A DNA stretch of 64,000 bases from Williamsia limnetica. Lineage in GTDB: Bacteria > Actinomycetota > Actinomycetes > Mycobacteriales > Mycobacteriaceae. Position 1 is the stretch's first letter. Each line of letters opens with the position of its first letter. Both the position numbers and the translations under genes were made by a program. Where the stretch lies: contig NZ_QJSP01000001.1 of the NCBI RefSeq assembly GCF_003217475.1, positions 1-64,000 of the forward strand, read 5' to 3'. Below the pieces are notes generated by a model. The model was not told the origin of the DNA. It saw only the letters and a program-made list of their open reading frames with translations, and did no database searches. This document shows positions 20,888 to 28,982 of this stretch, in pieces.

Positions 20888-22222
20888 TCAGTCGCTGTGG
20901 TCAGCCCACAGCGTGTTGTACGGGACCGGGCGACCCAGAACCTGTTCGGCTGTTCGATGTCCCGACTTCAGGGCGCCGGTCACCGTCGAGGGGTCGTCGG
21001 TCCAGGTCGCCGCACCGGCGAGGTACAGCACATCCTCGATCGGGGCCGACAGCGCATCGTGATCGCTGCGATCTGAACCGACCGTCATGTAGGAGTAGGA
21101 GCCCCGCGAATAAGGGTCGTCCTGCCAGCGGGTCACGTGCACGAGATCAGGTTCGACGACCCGATCGCCGTACAGCCCCCGGAGCGCCTCGAGGACTGAG
21201 TTCGCGATCCGCTCATCCGACCAGGTGCGGGTTTCCTTGGCGCAGGGTCCTGCGGCGAAGGTCAGCAGCATAGGCGCGCCGTGCACGCTGGTCAGGTCGT
21301 ACCAGGAATGCCACCACCGGCCTGCATCGCCTTGCCTGCGGATGGCGTAGACGTCCTCGTCCCAGAACTTGCGGGGAAACCGCAAGAACACCTTCTCGAA
21401 CGCGTTCATCTCCAGCCCGCTCAAAGCCCTCGCGTGAGGCTCGGGCATCGGTGGATCGATGACGAAGTCTGGCGACGTCAGCACCCCGATCGGGACGGTG
21501 ACGACAATCCTTCCCGCGGAGAACGAGCCGTGGGCGGTCTCGGCGGTTCCGCCGTCCGGCGTCCAGCGCACCCGTGTCACCTCATGTTCGAGTCGCACGT
21601 CCAGCCCGTCCGCAAGGTGCGCGGCGAGTTGGTCGTAGCCGTCGGGGAACACCACTTCGGCCCCGTCGATGGCATCGTCGTCGAGGCCGTGCGCGTCGAG
21701 GTCGTCGAGCCACACACCGAGCTGCTCCTCGGTCCGGTGGCGCAGGAACTCCCGGACGCGCATCGCGCGGTCGTCATCCCACTTCAGTTGGTTGAAGGTC
21801 GCTTCCACTGCATCGCCGAACGAGGTGTTCGGCCCAGATGCAGCGACGGTCGACGCGAACTGCTCGTTGAACGAGTAGATGTCCGAGACGAACCGGGCGG
21901 CGGCTTCGTCGCTCAGTCGGGCGCCGGTCGGTGAGTAGTAGGCGATCGGTCTCCCATCCGGCTGATAGCTCCCGACGGTGAACTCCGCAGTCCGCATACC
22001 GAGAGCGTCGACGGCATCGGCCACCGGGTTGCCGTCGATCCCGTGAATCCAAGACGCGCCGACATCGAGTACACCGTCGTCGCTGCGCGACGTCCAGACC
22101 CGGCCACCCACCCGATCACGCGCTTCCAGTACAGCGACCCGCTGTCCCTCGCGGGCGAGGATTCGCGCGACGGTGAGCCCGGCTATCCCTGCACCGACGA
22201 TCAGTGTGTCGACATCTGTCAC
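20888..22222 (-). CDS. flavin monoamine/polyamine oxidase, cytoplasmic
   Basis: 444 residues, no signal peptide. FAD-binding LIVGAGIAGLTVARIL begins near residue 7, followed by VLEARDRVGGRVW and DVGASWIHG, typical of polyamine and monoamine oxidases. The C-terminal FAD motif reads LYLAGAATWTDDPSTVTGAL, where the usual GEAT is GAAT. This could affect flavin contact but is within family variation. It lies 74 bases downstream of the Fpg/Nei gene on the same strand and is probably read from the same or a nearby promoter. It is only distantly similar to the Tat-exported oxidase at 214-1743. Confidence 0.85.
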   Translation of the reverse strand: MTDVDTLIVGAGIAGLTVARILAREGQRVAVLEARDRVGGRVWTSRSDDGVLDVGASWIHGIDGNPVADAVDALGMRTAEFTVGSYQPDGRPIAYYSPTGARLSDEAAARFVSDIYSFNEQFASTVAASGPNTSFGDAVEATFNQLKWDDDRAMRVREFLRHRTEEQLGVWLDDLDAHGLDDDAIDGAEVVFPDGYDQLAAHLADGLDVRLEHEVTRVRWTPDGGTAETAHGSFSAGRIVVTVPIGVLTSPDFVIDPPMPEPHARALSGLEMNAFEKVFLRFPRKFWDEDVYAIRRQGDAGRWWHSWYDLTSVHGAPMLLTFAAGPCAKETRTWSDERIANSVLEALRGLYGDRVVEPDLVHVTRWQDDPYSRGSYSYMTVGSDRSDHDALSAPIEDVLYLAGAATWTDDPSTVTGALKSGHRTAEQVLGRPVPYNTLWADHSD

Positions 22223-22296
22223 GGTCGATCCGATCTATCCGCAGTTCGTGGATGCGGCTCGTAGACGTGCCGCTCATCCCATCGAAGCACGGCTGG

Positions 22297-23115
22297 TCAC
22301 GCCTGTTCGCGCGAACACCACCATGTCGTTCGACCGCCGACAGTCCCACGCGACATGGGCGAATCGCATCGAGGGCACGTGGCGTCCGTCTTCCGATACG
22401 GGATGATCTCGCCGGTGTGGACGCCGCCCTTCTTGATCGCGGATCGGATGGCGCGGCGCAAGACGACCCGGAGTTGGTCGAGTTCGTCGGTGGTCAGTGT
22501 CTTGGCGCGGCGCGACGGTGACAGCTCGCTCTGCCAGAGCACTTCGTCGGCGAGCAGATTACCGATGCCCGCGATGGCTGCCTGATCGAGCAGCCTCGCT
22601 TTGAGAGGCGCTCCGCTGGAACCGATGCGGCGCCGGAAGTCATCGCGGGTGATCTCCGCGGCGTCTGGCCCGAGGGCGTCGATATCCGGTTCGAGGCGCA
22701 CCCTGCCCAGACGCCGTTTGTCGAAGAGTCGGAGCCCGCCTCCGTCGTCGAACGTCATGGCGAAACGCGTCCACTCGGGTTTGTCGGTATCACGTTCACC
22801 TACATGCGGATCGCCGCCGCCATACCGCGAGGTCTGCTCTCCGTCGGGTGCGGTGACGATGATTCGCCCGCCCATCCCGAGGTGAATACCGATCGTCGGA
22901 CCCGGTGTCCCGTCGGCAGTCACGGTTTCGCACCACATCGCTTTGCCGCGGCGGTTGGCCTCGGTGAGCATGCCGCCCTTGAGCGCGTGGGCGATCTCAC
23001 CCGGCCGGTGTGGGCGGCACTCGAACGTGTCGGTGTCGTCGATGTCGACGATGACTCGATTCAATGCTTTTTCGACGACTTGTCTGGCGTTCTCGACTTC
23101 GGGGAGTTCGGGCAT
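22297..23115 (-). CDS. Fpg/Nei family DNA glycosylase
   Basis: 272 residues. Excises oxidised bases and cleaves abasic sites. MPELPEVE supplies the catalytic Pro2 and Glu3; the helix-two-turn-helix is in GIGNLLADEVLWQSELSP; the binding Lys is in RRGKAMW. The C-terminal zinc finger has CPRCDSP and then WWCSREQA, so the fourth ligand position, normally Cys, is Glu here. It is probably an Fpg2/Nei-type enzyme and not the main Fpg, which in this group usually sits near rnc and smc. Whether zinc is bound is open. Confidence 0.85.
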   Translation of the reverse strand: MPELPEVENARQVVEKALNRVIVDIDDTDTFECRPHRPGEIAHALKGGMLTEANRRGKAMWCETVTADGTPGPTIGIHLGMGGRIIVTAPDGEQTSRYGGGDPHVGERDTDKPEWTRFAMTFDDGGGLRLFDKRRLGRVRLEPDIDALGPDAAEITRDDFRRRIGSSGAPLKARLLDQAAIAGIGNLLADEVLWQSELSPSRRAKTLTTDELDQLRVVLRRAIRSAIKKGGVHTGEIIPYRKTDATCPRCDSPMSRGTVGGRTTWWCSREQA

Positions 23116-23211
23116 TGCTCAGCTGTACCCCGTGCAGCGGCGCACCACGCGCGAATCGTCACCGGTGCAACGCCCGCCGGGCGATCGGTGCACTTTCTGA
23201 ACTTTCGGGTG

Positions 23212-23562
23212 TCAGTTGGGCTGCAATCGGCGGAGGCGTTCGCGTAGAGCGAGTGCGGGCTTGCGCCTGCCGGATCGGTGCTTGGACCACGTCCACGGTC
23301 GCCCGGACGCGGCCAGTGCGTGGGCAACCGCGTCGAACACCGACACGGAGTCGTGGATTTTCGGGACCGATGTCATCGTGATGCCGGAGCAGCCGCCGAG
23401 GTTCGCGATCACGAACTCCCAGACGTCGTGCTCGGGCGGAAATACGACGTGCAGGTGCGATCCCGCCGGCGTCGACTCCACCGCATCCCAGATCTGCCCG
23501 AACCATTGATCGTGCGCGCCTGACCTCGTCAGCTGCACGATGGTCACCTGTTCTTCCTGCAT
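23212..23562 (-). CDS. hypothetical protein, 116 residues
   Basis: I do not recognise the family. ATG 23562 is chosen because GAGGGA lies 8 bases upstream; an earlier in-frame GTG has no such site. The protein starts MQEEQVTIVQLTR, is mixed alpha/beta with no membrane segment, and ends in a basic helix (RRKPALALRERLRRL). It contains HLHVVFPPEHDVWEFVIANLGG. It reads towards the glycosylase gene 96 bases away and may be its upstream partner. Codon use looks native. Confidence 0.6.
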   Translation of the reverse strand: MQEEQVTIVQLTRSGAHDQWFGQIWDAVESTPAGSHLHVVFPPEHDVWEFVIANLGGCSGITMTSVPKIHDSVSVFDAVAHALAASGRPWTWSKHRSGRRKPALALRERLRRLQPN

Positions 23563-23671
23563 GTTGTTCCCTCGGCACACCCAGTAGTGACGCTCGTCAC
23601 GTCACGTTTCGTCCGTATTGTGCCGTATGCCACACCGAAACGACGAACTTCGGCAATGTCATCGGCTCGTG

Positions 23672-24679
23672 TCAGGACTTCGCTCGGCCTCGGGCGCTCA
23701 GCACCGCTCGTGCGGTCAGGGCGACCACGCGGTCCTCATGGTCGACGAGAGAGGTCAGGGCCAGGTGCGCGGCGGGACCGTGTATCTCCGACAGCGCCTG
23801 CGTCAACCTGGACCGGCTGGCCGGATCGCCGGACACGTCGAGTGCTGTCGACAGCATCGCAGTGATCATCTCGGCGATCTTCCCGGAGTGTGCGAGACTG
23901 CTCAGCGCTTCGCCGGCCTCCACATCGCGAGCCCCCGCGACCACCGCGTCGATGAGCGCAGGCACCGCACCGATCTGGCCTCTGGATGCCAGTTCGATGG
24001 CTGCGCGACTCCGCACGGTGACGTCGGCGTCGGCCAAGGCCTGTTCGAGGAGAAGGGTTGCCTCAACGCCCGGAATTGCAGTGATCGCCAGGACAGCCTG
24101 CCGGCGCACTTCGACGTCCGGCGCGTTCACACCGGCGGCGAGCGCGGCGACCCCATCGCCACCCAGTCGCGCCAGCGACCACCGAAGAGCCCCGGAGACG
24201 TTGGGGTCGGCCTCGGCGAGCAGTGCCTCCGCGAGGAGCTGAGCGGGCACCGGCCGGTGGTCGGCCGTGCTGAGCACGGCCCGATACCGACGGTCCGGGT
24301 GATCAGAACCCAGATCACGCACGAGCTGCACCAAACCCAGCACATCGCTCCATGTGTCCGGGTCTGTCTGGTCGACCTGGCGAAGCCTTGTCAACAACTC
24401 CTTCTCACGCTCCAGCCTGTGCTCTGTCTGCTGAATCAGTTCGCCGACAAGCCCTGCAGGGGTGAAGCCGGGATCATCGAGCGCGCGTTGAACATCACGA
24501 AGAGACATCCCGAGCGAGCGGAGGCTTTCAACGCGAAAAATTCTGACGATGTCGTCATGGGAATACTCGCGATACCCTCCGTCACTCCGCGCGGTTGGAC
24601 TCACAAGGCCCAGTGAGTCGTAGTGCCGGAGCATGCGCGCGCTGACGCCTGTTCGCCGCGCCAGTTCGCCGATCAACAT
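23672..24679 (-). CDS. MerR-type regulator fused to HEAT repeats
   Basis: 335 residues. Residues 1-70 are a MerR winged helix (MLIGELARRTGVSARMLRHYDSLGLV), followed by the dimerisation coiled coil (about 75-110). The rest, about 120-335, consists of HEAT/armadillo-like helical pairs such as DPNVSGALRWSLARLG and DVEVRRQAVLAITAI, in place of a small-molecule-binding domain. It starts 2 bases after the stop of another HEAT protein, so the two are co-expressed. A plausible role is a repressor or activator whose effector is a protein that binds the HEAT face. This is an inference; the ligand is unknown. Confidence 0.82.
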   Translation of the reverse strand: MLIGELARRTGVSARMLRHYDSLGLVSPTARSDGGYREYSHDDIVRIFRVESLRSLGMSLRDVQRALDDPGFTPAGLVGELIQQTEHRLEREKELLTRLRQVDQTDPDTWSDVLGLVQLVRDLGSDHPDRRYRAVLSTADHRPVPAQLLAEALLAEADPNVSGALRWSLARLGGDGVAALAAGVNAPDVEVRRQAVLAITAIPGVEATLLLEQALADADVTVRSRAAIELASRGQIGAVPALIDAVVAGARDVEAGEALSSLAHSGKIAEMITAMLSTALDVSGDPASRSRLTQALSEIHGPAAHLALTSLVDHEDRVVALTARAVLSARGRAKS

Positions 24680-24681
24680 TG

Positions 24682-25359
24682 CTACTCGTCCCGACTCGCG
24701 TTGCCCGTGTTGGCAATCCGGCGGGCGTCCTCGGCGGTGATGGTGAACTCGCTGTCGGGGTCGGCCATCAGCCGTTCGGTGGCGTGTGCGTGAGCGCGGA
24801 TGGCTGGGTCGTTGCTGTTCATCGCGGCGGTCAAGAGCGGATGGATCGCGTCGTCCAGTGCGATCAACGCGCGACTCAGACTGCGCTTGAGGTCGCGATC
24901 CCCGCGCCCGAGCTCGGTGATGAGTTCTGCCGCGAGGACTTTTTCTTCACCGTGTGGCACCAGGACAACGGCCGTGCGCCACGCCGTCCGCGCGACCTCG
25001 TCGTCGGCGTCATGCATCAGGCTCTTCGGAACCTTCCGCCACAGGTCCTTGTCAGCGAGCTTCGACAAGGTGTGCAGGGATTGACTGCGGGACTGCGGGT
25101 TGCCCGAGTACAGCTCGGTGAGCAGTTCCGGGACTGTCAGTTCCGTCGGGTGCCGGATCAAGGCCCAGGTCAGCATGTCGCGGACGAAGAAGTCGGGTTC
25201 GATACCGCAGCGCGCGATCAGCGGGTGTACCAGCGTGGGGTCGGGTGTCGTTCCTGCGGCGAGAGCAGCCCGCAGTCGGGTCGACGCGTTGGGTGCGCGG
25301 AGGGCATCGATCAGACGTGCCTGCTGATCCGCGTCATGTGGCTTGCTGATGTGAACCAC
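24682..25359 (-). CDS. HEAT-repeat protein partnered with the MerR-HEAT regulator
   Basis: 225 residues made almost entirely of HEAT-like helical repeats (NASTRLRAALAAG, DFFVRDMLTWALIRHP, NPQSRSQSLHTLSKLA, DDEVARTAWRTAVVL, DRDLKRSLSRALIAL, DPAIRAHAHATERL), with no enzyme motif. The start is unclear. GTG 25359 directly abuts the Shine-Dalgarno sequence AAGGAG, which is too close, while the next codon at a normal distance is ATC 25350 (fourth codon). The stop is 2 bases from the MerR-HEAT start. The common repeat type suggests it is a partner or antagonist of that regulator. Confidence 0.75.
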   Translation of the reverse strand: MVHISKPHDADQQARLIDALRAPNASTRLRAALAAGTTPDPTLVHPLIARCGIEPDFFVRDMLTWALIRHPTELTVPELLTELYSGNPQSRSQSLHTLSKLADKDLWRKVPKSLMHDADDEVARTAWRTAVVLVPHGEEKVLAAELITELGRGDRDLKRSLSRALIALDDAIHPLLTAAMNSNDPAIRAHAHATERLMADPDSEFTITAEDARRIANTGNASRDE

Positions 25360-25483
25360 CTCCTTGCCATCAGTCTCGACCTTGTCACAGTGTCAAGGTC
25401 AAGTGTTCGTGTGCTATTCGAAGGCCCTGGCGCCTGGTCGCCACTAGGATTCTCACGATCACCCCCCGAACGTAGGACCCACC

Positions 25484-26386
25484 ATGGCAGCTCGCGAACT
25501 CGATGACGTGACACCTCGGATCGCCGAGACGGCCGCGGGGCCGGTCGAATACGTCGATCTCGGTGGCGGGCCGCCCATCGTCTTCATCCATGGCTCACCC
25601 GGCGGCTGCGACCAGGGTGCGCTGATGACCCAGTTCATGACGTCGAACCACCGCGTCGTCTCGATCTCACGACCCGGATACCTCCGTACGCCCCTGACGG
25701 AGCAAAATCGGTCGCCGCAGCAACAAGCAGCTCTGGTGGCGGCGTTGCTGTCCGAGTTGGAGATCGAGCGATTCGCGCTGATGTGCTGGTCGGGCGGGGG
25801 ACCGGTGACCTATACCTTGGCCGCGCGGTATCCGGAACGCGTCACGGCGGTAGTCGCCGTAGCCGCGGTCAGCACCGAGTTCAACCCTGCGAAGACGATT
25901 CGCGGACGGCTCGAACTCGGGGAGGAGAAAATGCTCTTCGGCCGCCTCGGCACGTGGTTCGCCACCACCCTGGCCGAGAGGGCGCCGGCGACGGCAATCA
26001 CCACACTGTTGTCGGGCGAGGGCGATCTCACGCGGTCGCAGGCGAAACAACTGACGGCTGAGATCATGTCGGACGACATTCAGCGGGCGTTCGCGACCGC
26101 ACTGTTCGACACGGTGACCGGGCCGCGAAAGCCGGGCTTCGAGAACGACTTCGAACAGTTCAAGCACCTCGATCTGCCTTTGGCCGCGGTGAGCGTCCCG
26201 GCACTGTTGGTTCATTCCAGAACCGACGCGGATGTGCCGTATGCGCAAAGCGTTCATGCAGCGGGAGCGATACCGAACTCGCAACTCATCACTGTCGACG
26301 TCGGCACGCATCTGTCGGCGTGGTTGGGTCCAGACGCTGCCGACATCCAGTCGGCGATCATCGAGCATTTCAGCGCGCGGGGGTAA
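25484..26386 (+). CDS. alpha/beta hydrolase
   Basis: 300 residues. The oxyanion segment is FIHGSPGGCDQG, the nucleophile elbow is CWSGGG (Ser near residue 103), the acid is probably in SRTDADVP and the His in GTHLSAW. It resembles esterase or epoxide-hydrolase-like members without a lid that would identify a substrate. ATG 25484 follows a 124-base gap from the divergent HEAT gene. No neighbour suggests a pathway. Confidence 0.8.
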   Translation: MAARELDDVTPRIAETAAGPVEYVDLGGGPPIVFIHGSPGGCDQGALMTQFMTSNHRVVSISRPGYLRTPLTEQNRSPQQQAALVAALLSELEIERFALMCWSGGGPVTYTLAARYPERVTAVVAVAAVSTEFNPAKTIRGRLELGEEKMLFGRLGTWFATTLAERAPATAITTLLSGEGDLTRSQAKQLTAEIMSDDIQRAFATALFDTVTGPRKPGFENDFEQFKHLDLPLAAVSVPALLVHSRTDADVPYAQSVHAAGAIPNSQLITVDVGTHLSAWLGPDAADIQSAIIEHFSARG

Positions 26387-26480
26387 AGCGCTGGTCGGAA
26401 ACAGGCTGCGTGGAACGTTTGTGAGTTAGATTTGCTCCGGGTCGGACCAACTCTGCTGCAGCAGGGCTCAAGGGGGCGGC

Positions 26481-28118
26481 ATGTCCAGAAGTCGTACGGC
26501 AGTCATCGGGATCTCTGCGCTGGCCCTCGCCGGCGGATTTCTGCTCTCCCCGAGTACTGCCACTGCCGCACCAACCGCCTCGAATTGTGTGCTGAGCCCA
26601 GGGCAAAGTTGCACCTACGCGACTCCGGGTGAGCAGGCGACGGTCGTCGTGCCGGCGGGCGTCACCTCGATCGTCGCGGTGGTCACCGGTGCACAGGGTG
26701 GGACACCACTGGACAACCGCGGCCGACCGAACGGCGGTAAAGGCGGCGGCGGCGGCCAAATCGTTGCGCAATTGACCGTCCAGAACGGAGAACAGTTCAA
26801 GCTCTACGTGGGTGGTCGTGATCCGCGGGTCGGCTACACCAAAGGTGGCGGTGGCGGTACAGCGCTGGCCGGCCAAAGTGGGGCGTCCGGTGGTGGTTCG
26901 AGCGCAATCCTCCGCGGCGATCGTCCACTTGTGGTCGCCGGCGGCGGCGGGGGTGGGGGTGGCCGCGGGAACGGGCCGGGCTCCGAACGAAGTGTTGGTG
27001 GCATCGGTGGGTCCGGCGGTGAAAAGGCGGGCAGCGGTTCCAACGGCGAGGGGTCTTTCAGCGAGGGCACACGACGGGCGAAGTTGTTGTGCTATCCGGG
27101 CTTCGGCGGCGGCGGGGGCCGGTCAGGAAGCGGTACCGGAGTGGGAGGGTCCGGGTCGGTTCTGAGCGGCGCCGGTGGCGGCGGAGGCGGCGGCTACCGG
27201 CACGGCGGTAACGGGGGCTCGGGTGGCGCAGGAAACCTCGGATGTGGAGCAGGCGGCGGGGGCGGTGCCGGCGACTCGTTCGTGGGCAACGGCGCCCGGC
27301 CGGTGGCCATCGGTGGCGTGCAGGACAACGGACCCGGATCGATCGTGCTGCATGCCAACTTCACGGCGCAGTCCTTTTCCTGCGTTCGCGGCGAGAGTTC
27401 GTGGCGAGTCCCCGGCGGGGTCACCGAGGCCACCGCGATCGTCGTCGGCGCGGAAGGTGGACATCCATCGGACCCGAGCGTTTCAGGTCATCCTGGTTAT
27501 GGCGCGAGGGTCGAGGGAACGCTGACCGTGACCCCGAATACCGACGTGCGCGTGGTGGTCGGATGCAATGGCAATTCAGGGTCGGGCTACGGAGAGGGAG
27601 CGGGCGGGAGCCGCGGGATCGCATTCAGTTCGGCCGCGGACAACGGCGGGGGCGGTGGCGGAGCGTCTGTTGTCTCCGATGTGAACGGCACCCCACTGAT
27701 CGTCGCGGGTGGCGGTGGCGGTGGCGGGGGCGGCGCCGGCAAGTACACCTACTTCAACGGAACTCGCAACGGCGGCAACGGTGGCTCGGCCGGTTTCGGG
27801 CCGGGCAGAGCGGGTGCCCAGGGCGGTCAGCGTGGCGACGCCGACGGCGGCGCGGGGGCCAACGCACCCCGAGATCGCGGCGGCAACGGAGCAAATGGAT
27901 CCCGCGTTCCCGTGGTCGGCAGCGGTGGTGGGGGCGGTGGAGGTGGTGGCTATCAGCACGGCGGCGACGGGGGACACAGCCCGGGATCGATCGGTGGTGG
28001 TGGCGGTGGTGGCGCCGGGGAGTCGTATCACGACGCGGGACGCGTGGCAGGGGAGTCCTATCAGCCGAGTGCCCGCGAGGGTGACGGCTTCATCGTCATC
28101 ATTCACCGGACAGGCTGA
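26481..28118 (+). CDS. secreted protein with two tandem glycine-rich domains
   Basis: 545 residues with a Sec signal (ALALAGGFLL, probable cleavage after TATAA near residue 30). The mature part is two similar units of about 250 residues. Each starts with a Cys and a beta stretch (VPAGVTSIVAVVTGAQGG; VPGGVTEATAIVVGAEGG), has PLVVAGGGGGGGG or PLIVAGGGGGGGG, a Y-R/Q-HGG segment, a GAGGGGGAG or GGGGGGGAG end, and a closing strand (GSIVLHANF; GFIVIIHR). The pattern resembles glycine-rich domains that pack polyglycine II helices, known from the ALK/LTK receptors and some tail fibres. Probably a surface or secreted structural protein. It differs from mycobacterial PE_PGRS in lacking a PE domain. Confidence 0.82.
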   Translation: MSRSRTAVIGISALALAGGFLLSPSTATAAPTASNCVLSPGQSCTYATPGEQATVVVPAGVTSIVAVVTGAQGGTPLDNRGRPNGGKGGGGGQIVAQLTVQNGEQFKLYVGGRDPRVGYTKGGGGGTALAGQSGASGGGSSAILRGDRPLVVAGGGGGGGGRGNGPGSERSVGGIGGSGGEKAGSGSNGEGSFSEGTRRAKLLCYPGFGGGGGRSGSGTGVGGSGSVLSGAGGGGGGGYRHGGNGGSGGAGNLGCGAGGGGGAGDSFVGNGARPVAIGGVQDNGPGSIVLHANFTAQSFSCVRGESSWRVPGGVTEATAIVVGAEGGHPSDPSVSGHPGYGARVEGTLTVTPNTDVRVVVGCNGNSGSGYGEGAGGSRGIAFSSAADNGGGGGGASVVSDVNGTPLIVAGGGGGGGGGAGKYTYFNGTRNGGNGGSAGFGPGRAGAQGGQRGDADGGAGANAPRDRGGNGANGSRVPVVGSGGGGGGGGGYQHGGDGGHSPGSIGGGGGGGAGESYHDAGRVAGESYQPSAREGDGFIVIIHRTG

Positions 28119-28207
28119 GATGTGAGGCTGCACTGAAACCCGCTGGGCGTCGCGGCTGATCAGGAATCGAGAAGCTTTCGAACAGCGGCAGCAATAGGGT
28201 CATTCGC

Positions 28208-28972
28208 ATGACCAACCGGAAGCTGTCACTGGACATCCTGACCCTTGCCGTGCCCACGATCGACGACGCACGCGCTTTCTACACATCGACATACTCACTC
28301 GGCGGTACCTCTCTCGACTTGCATGGCGCAGGTCAACTGGACCTCGTCGCTGCAGTGAGTTCAGTTGCGAGCACGGAGTTTCCAGGGCTCGTCGTCAGTT
28401 ACATCGTCGATCAGCCCAGCGAGGTGGAGTCTCTGCTCGCTGCTGCTGCCGCGGCAGGCGGGGAGGTCCTCAAGCCCGCGAAGAAGGGTTTCTTCGGCGG
28501 ATTCACCGCAGTCTTCCGCGCACCCGACGGTGCGATCTGGAAGCTCGCCACCGACAAGAAGAAGAATTCGGGCCCGGCAGCCGAGCCCCCGACGCCCACC
28601 GAGACCGTCTGCATCCTGGGCGTCGACGACCCGAAAGCGTCGAAGGCGTTCTACACCGCGCTCGGGATGACAGTTGACCGTGACTACGGCAAGAAGTTCA
28701 TCGACTTCGAGTTCGACGCGGGTACGTCGAGGCTGGGCCTGCTGCGCCGCTCGGAGTTGGCGAAAGATGCGGGTGTATCGGATTCGGGTCGCGGGGGCGG
28801 CACGTCGGTGCTGGTGAGCCGACAGCAGTCCCGCGCCGACGTCGACACTCTGCTGGCAGCGGCCACCTCGGCTGGTGGTCAGGTCACCGCCCCGGCTGGA
28901 GTCGTCGACGGTGGCTACGCCGGACAGTTCACCGATCCCGACGGCTTCATCTGGAGGGTTGCGTCCAACTGA
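28208..28972 (+). CDS. VOC-superfamily protein with two glyoxalase-like domains
   Basis: 254 residues. Two vicinal-oxygen-chelate modules, about 1-120 and 130-254, each ending in the typical PDG motif (RAPDGAIWKLA; TDPDGFIWRVA). A Lys/Pro linker separates them. Metal-ligand His/Glu positions are not clearly kept, so an enzymatic role is doubtful; binding or resistance proteins of this fold are alternatives. It converges with the TerD gene, 10 bases between stops. Confidence 0.8.
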   Translation: MTNRKLSLDILTLAVPTIDDARAFYTSTYSLGGTSLDLHGAGQLDLVAAVSSVASTEFPGLVVSYIVDQPSEVESLLAAAAAAGGEVLKPAKKGFFGGFTAVFRAPDGAIWKLATDKKKNSGPAAEPPTPTETVCILGVDDPKASKAFYTALGMTVDRDYGKKFIDFEFDAGTSRLGLLRRSELAKDAGVSDSGRGGGTSVLVSRQQSRADVDTLLAAATSAGGQVTAPAGVVDGGYAGQFTDPDGFIWRVASN

Positions 28973-28982
28973 CGGCGAGGGG

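Noticed and set aside
24679-25506. 275-codon rightward frame over the HEAT gene
   Set aside because: Antisense to a protein with regular HEAT repeats; the rightward product has no recognisable fold.
26700-28000. CRISPR or tandem DNA repeat in the glycine-rich region
   Set aside because: The repetition is of GGN codons without constant unit length; it reflects protein composition.
27242-28084. Arg-rich open frame inside the glycine-rich gene
   Set aside because: Frame-shifted reading of glycine codons gives Arg/Trp-rich shadow; no start signal.
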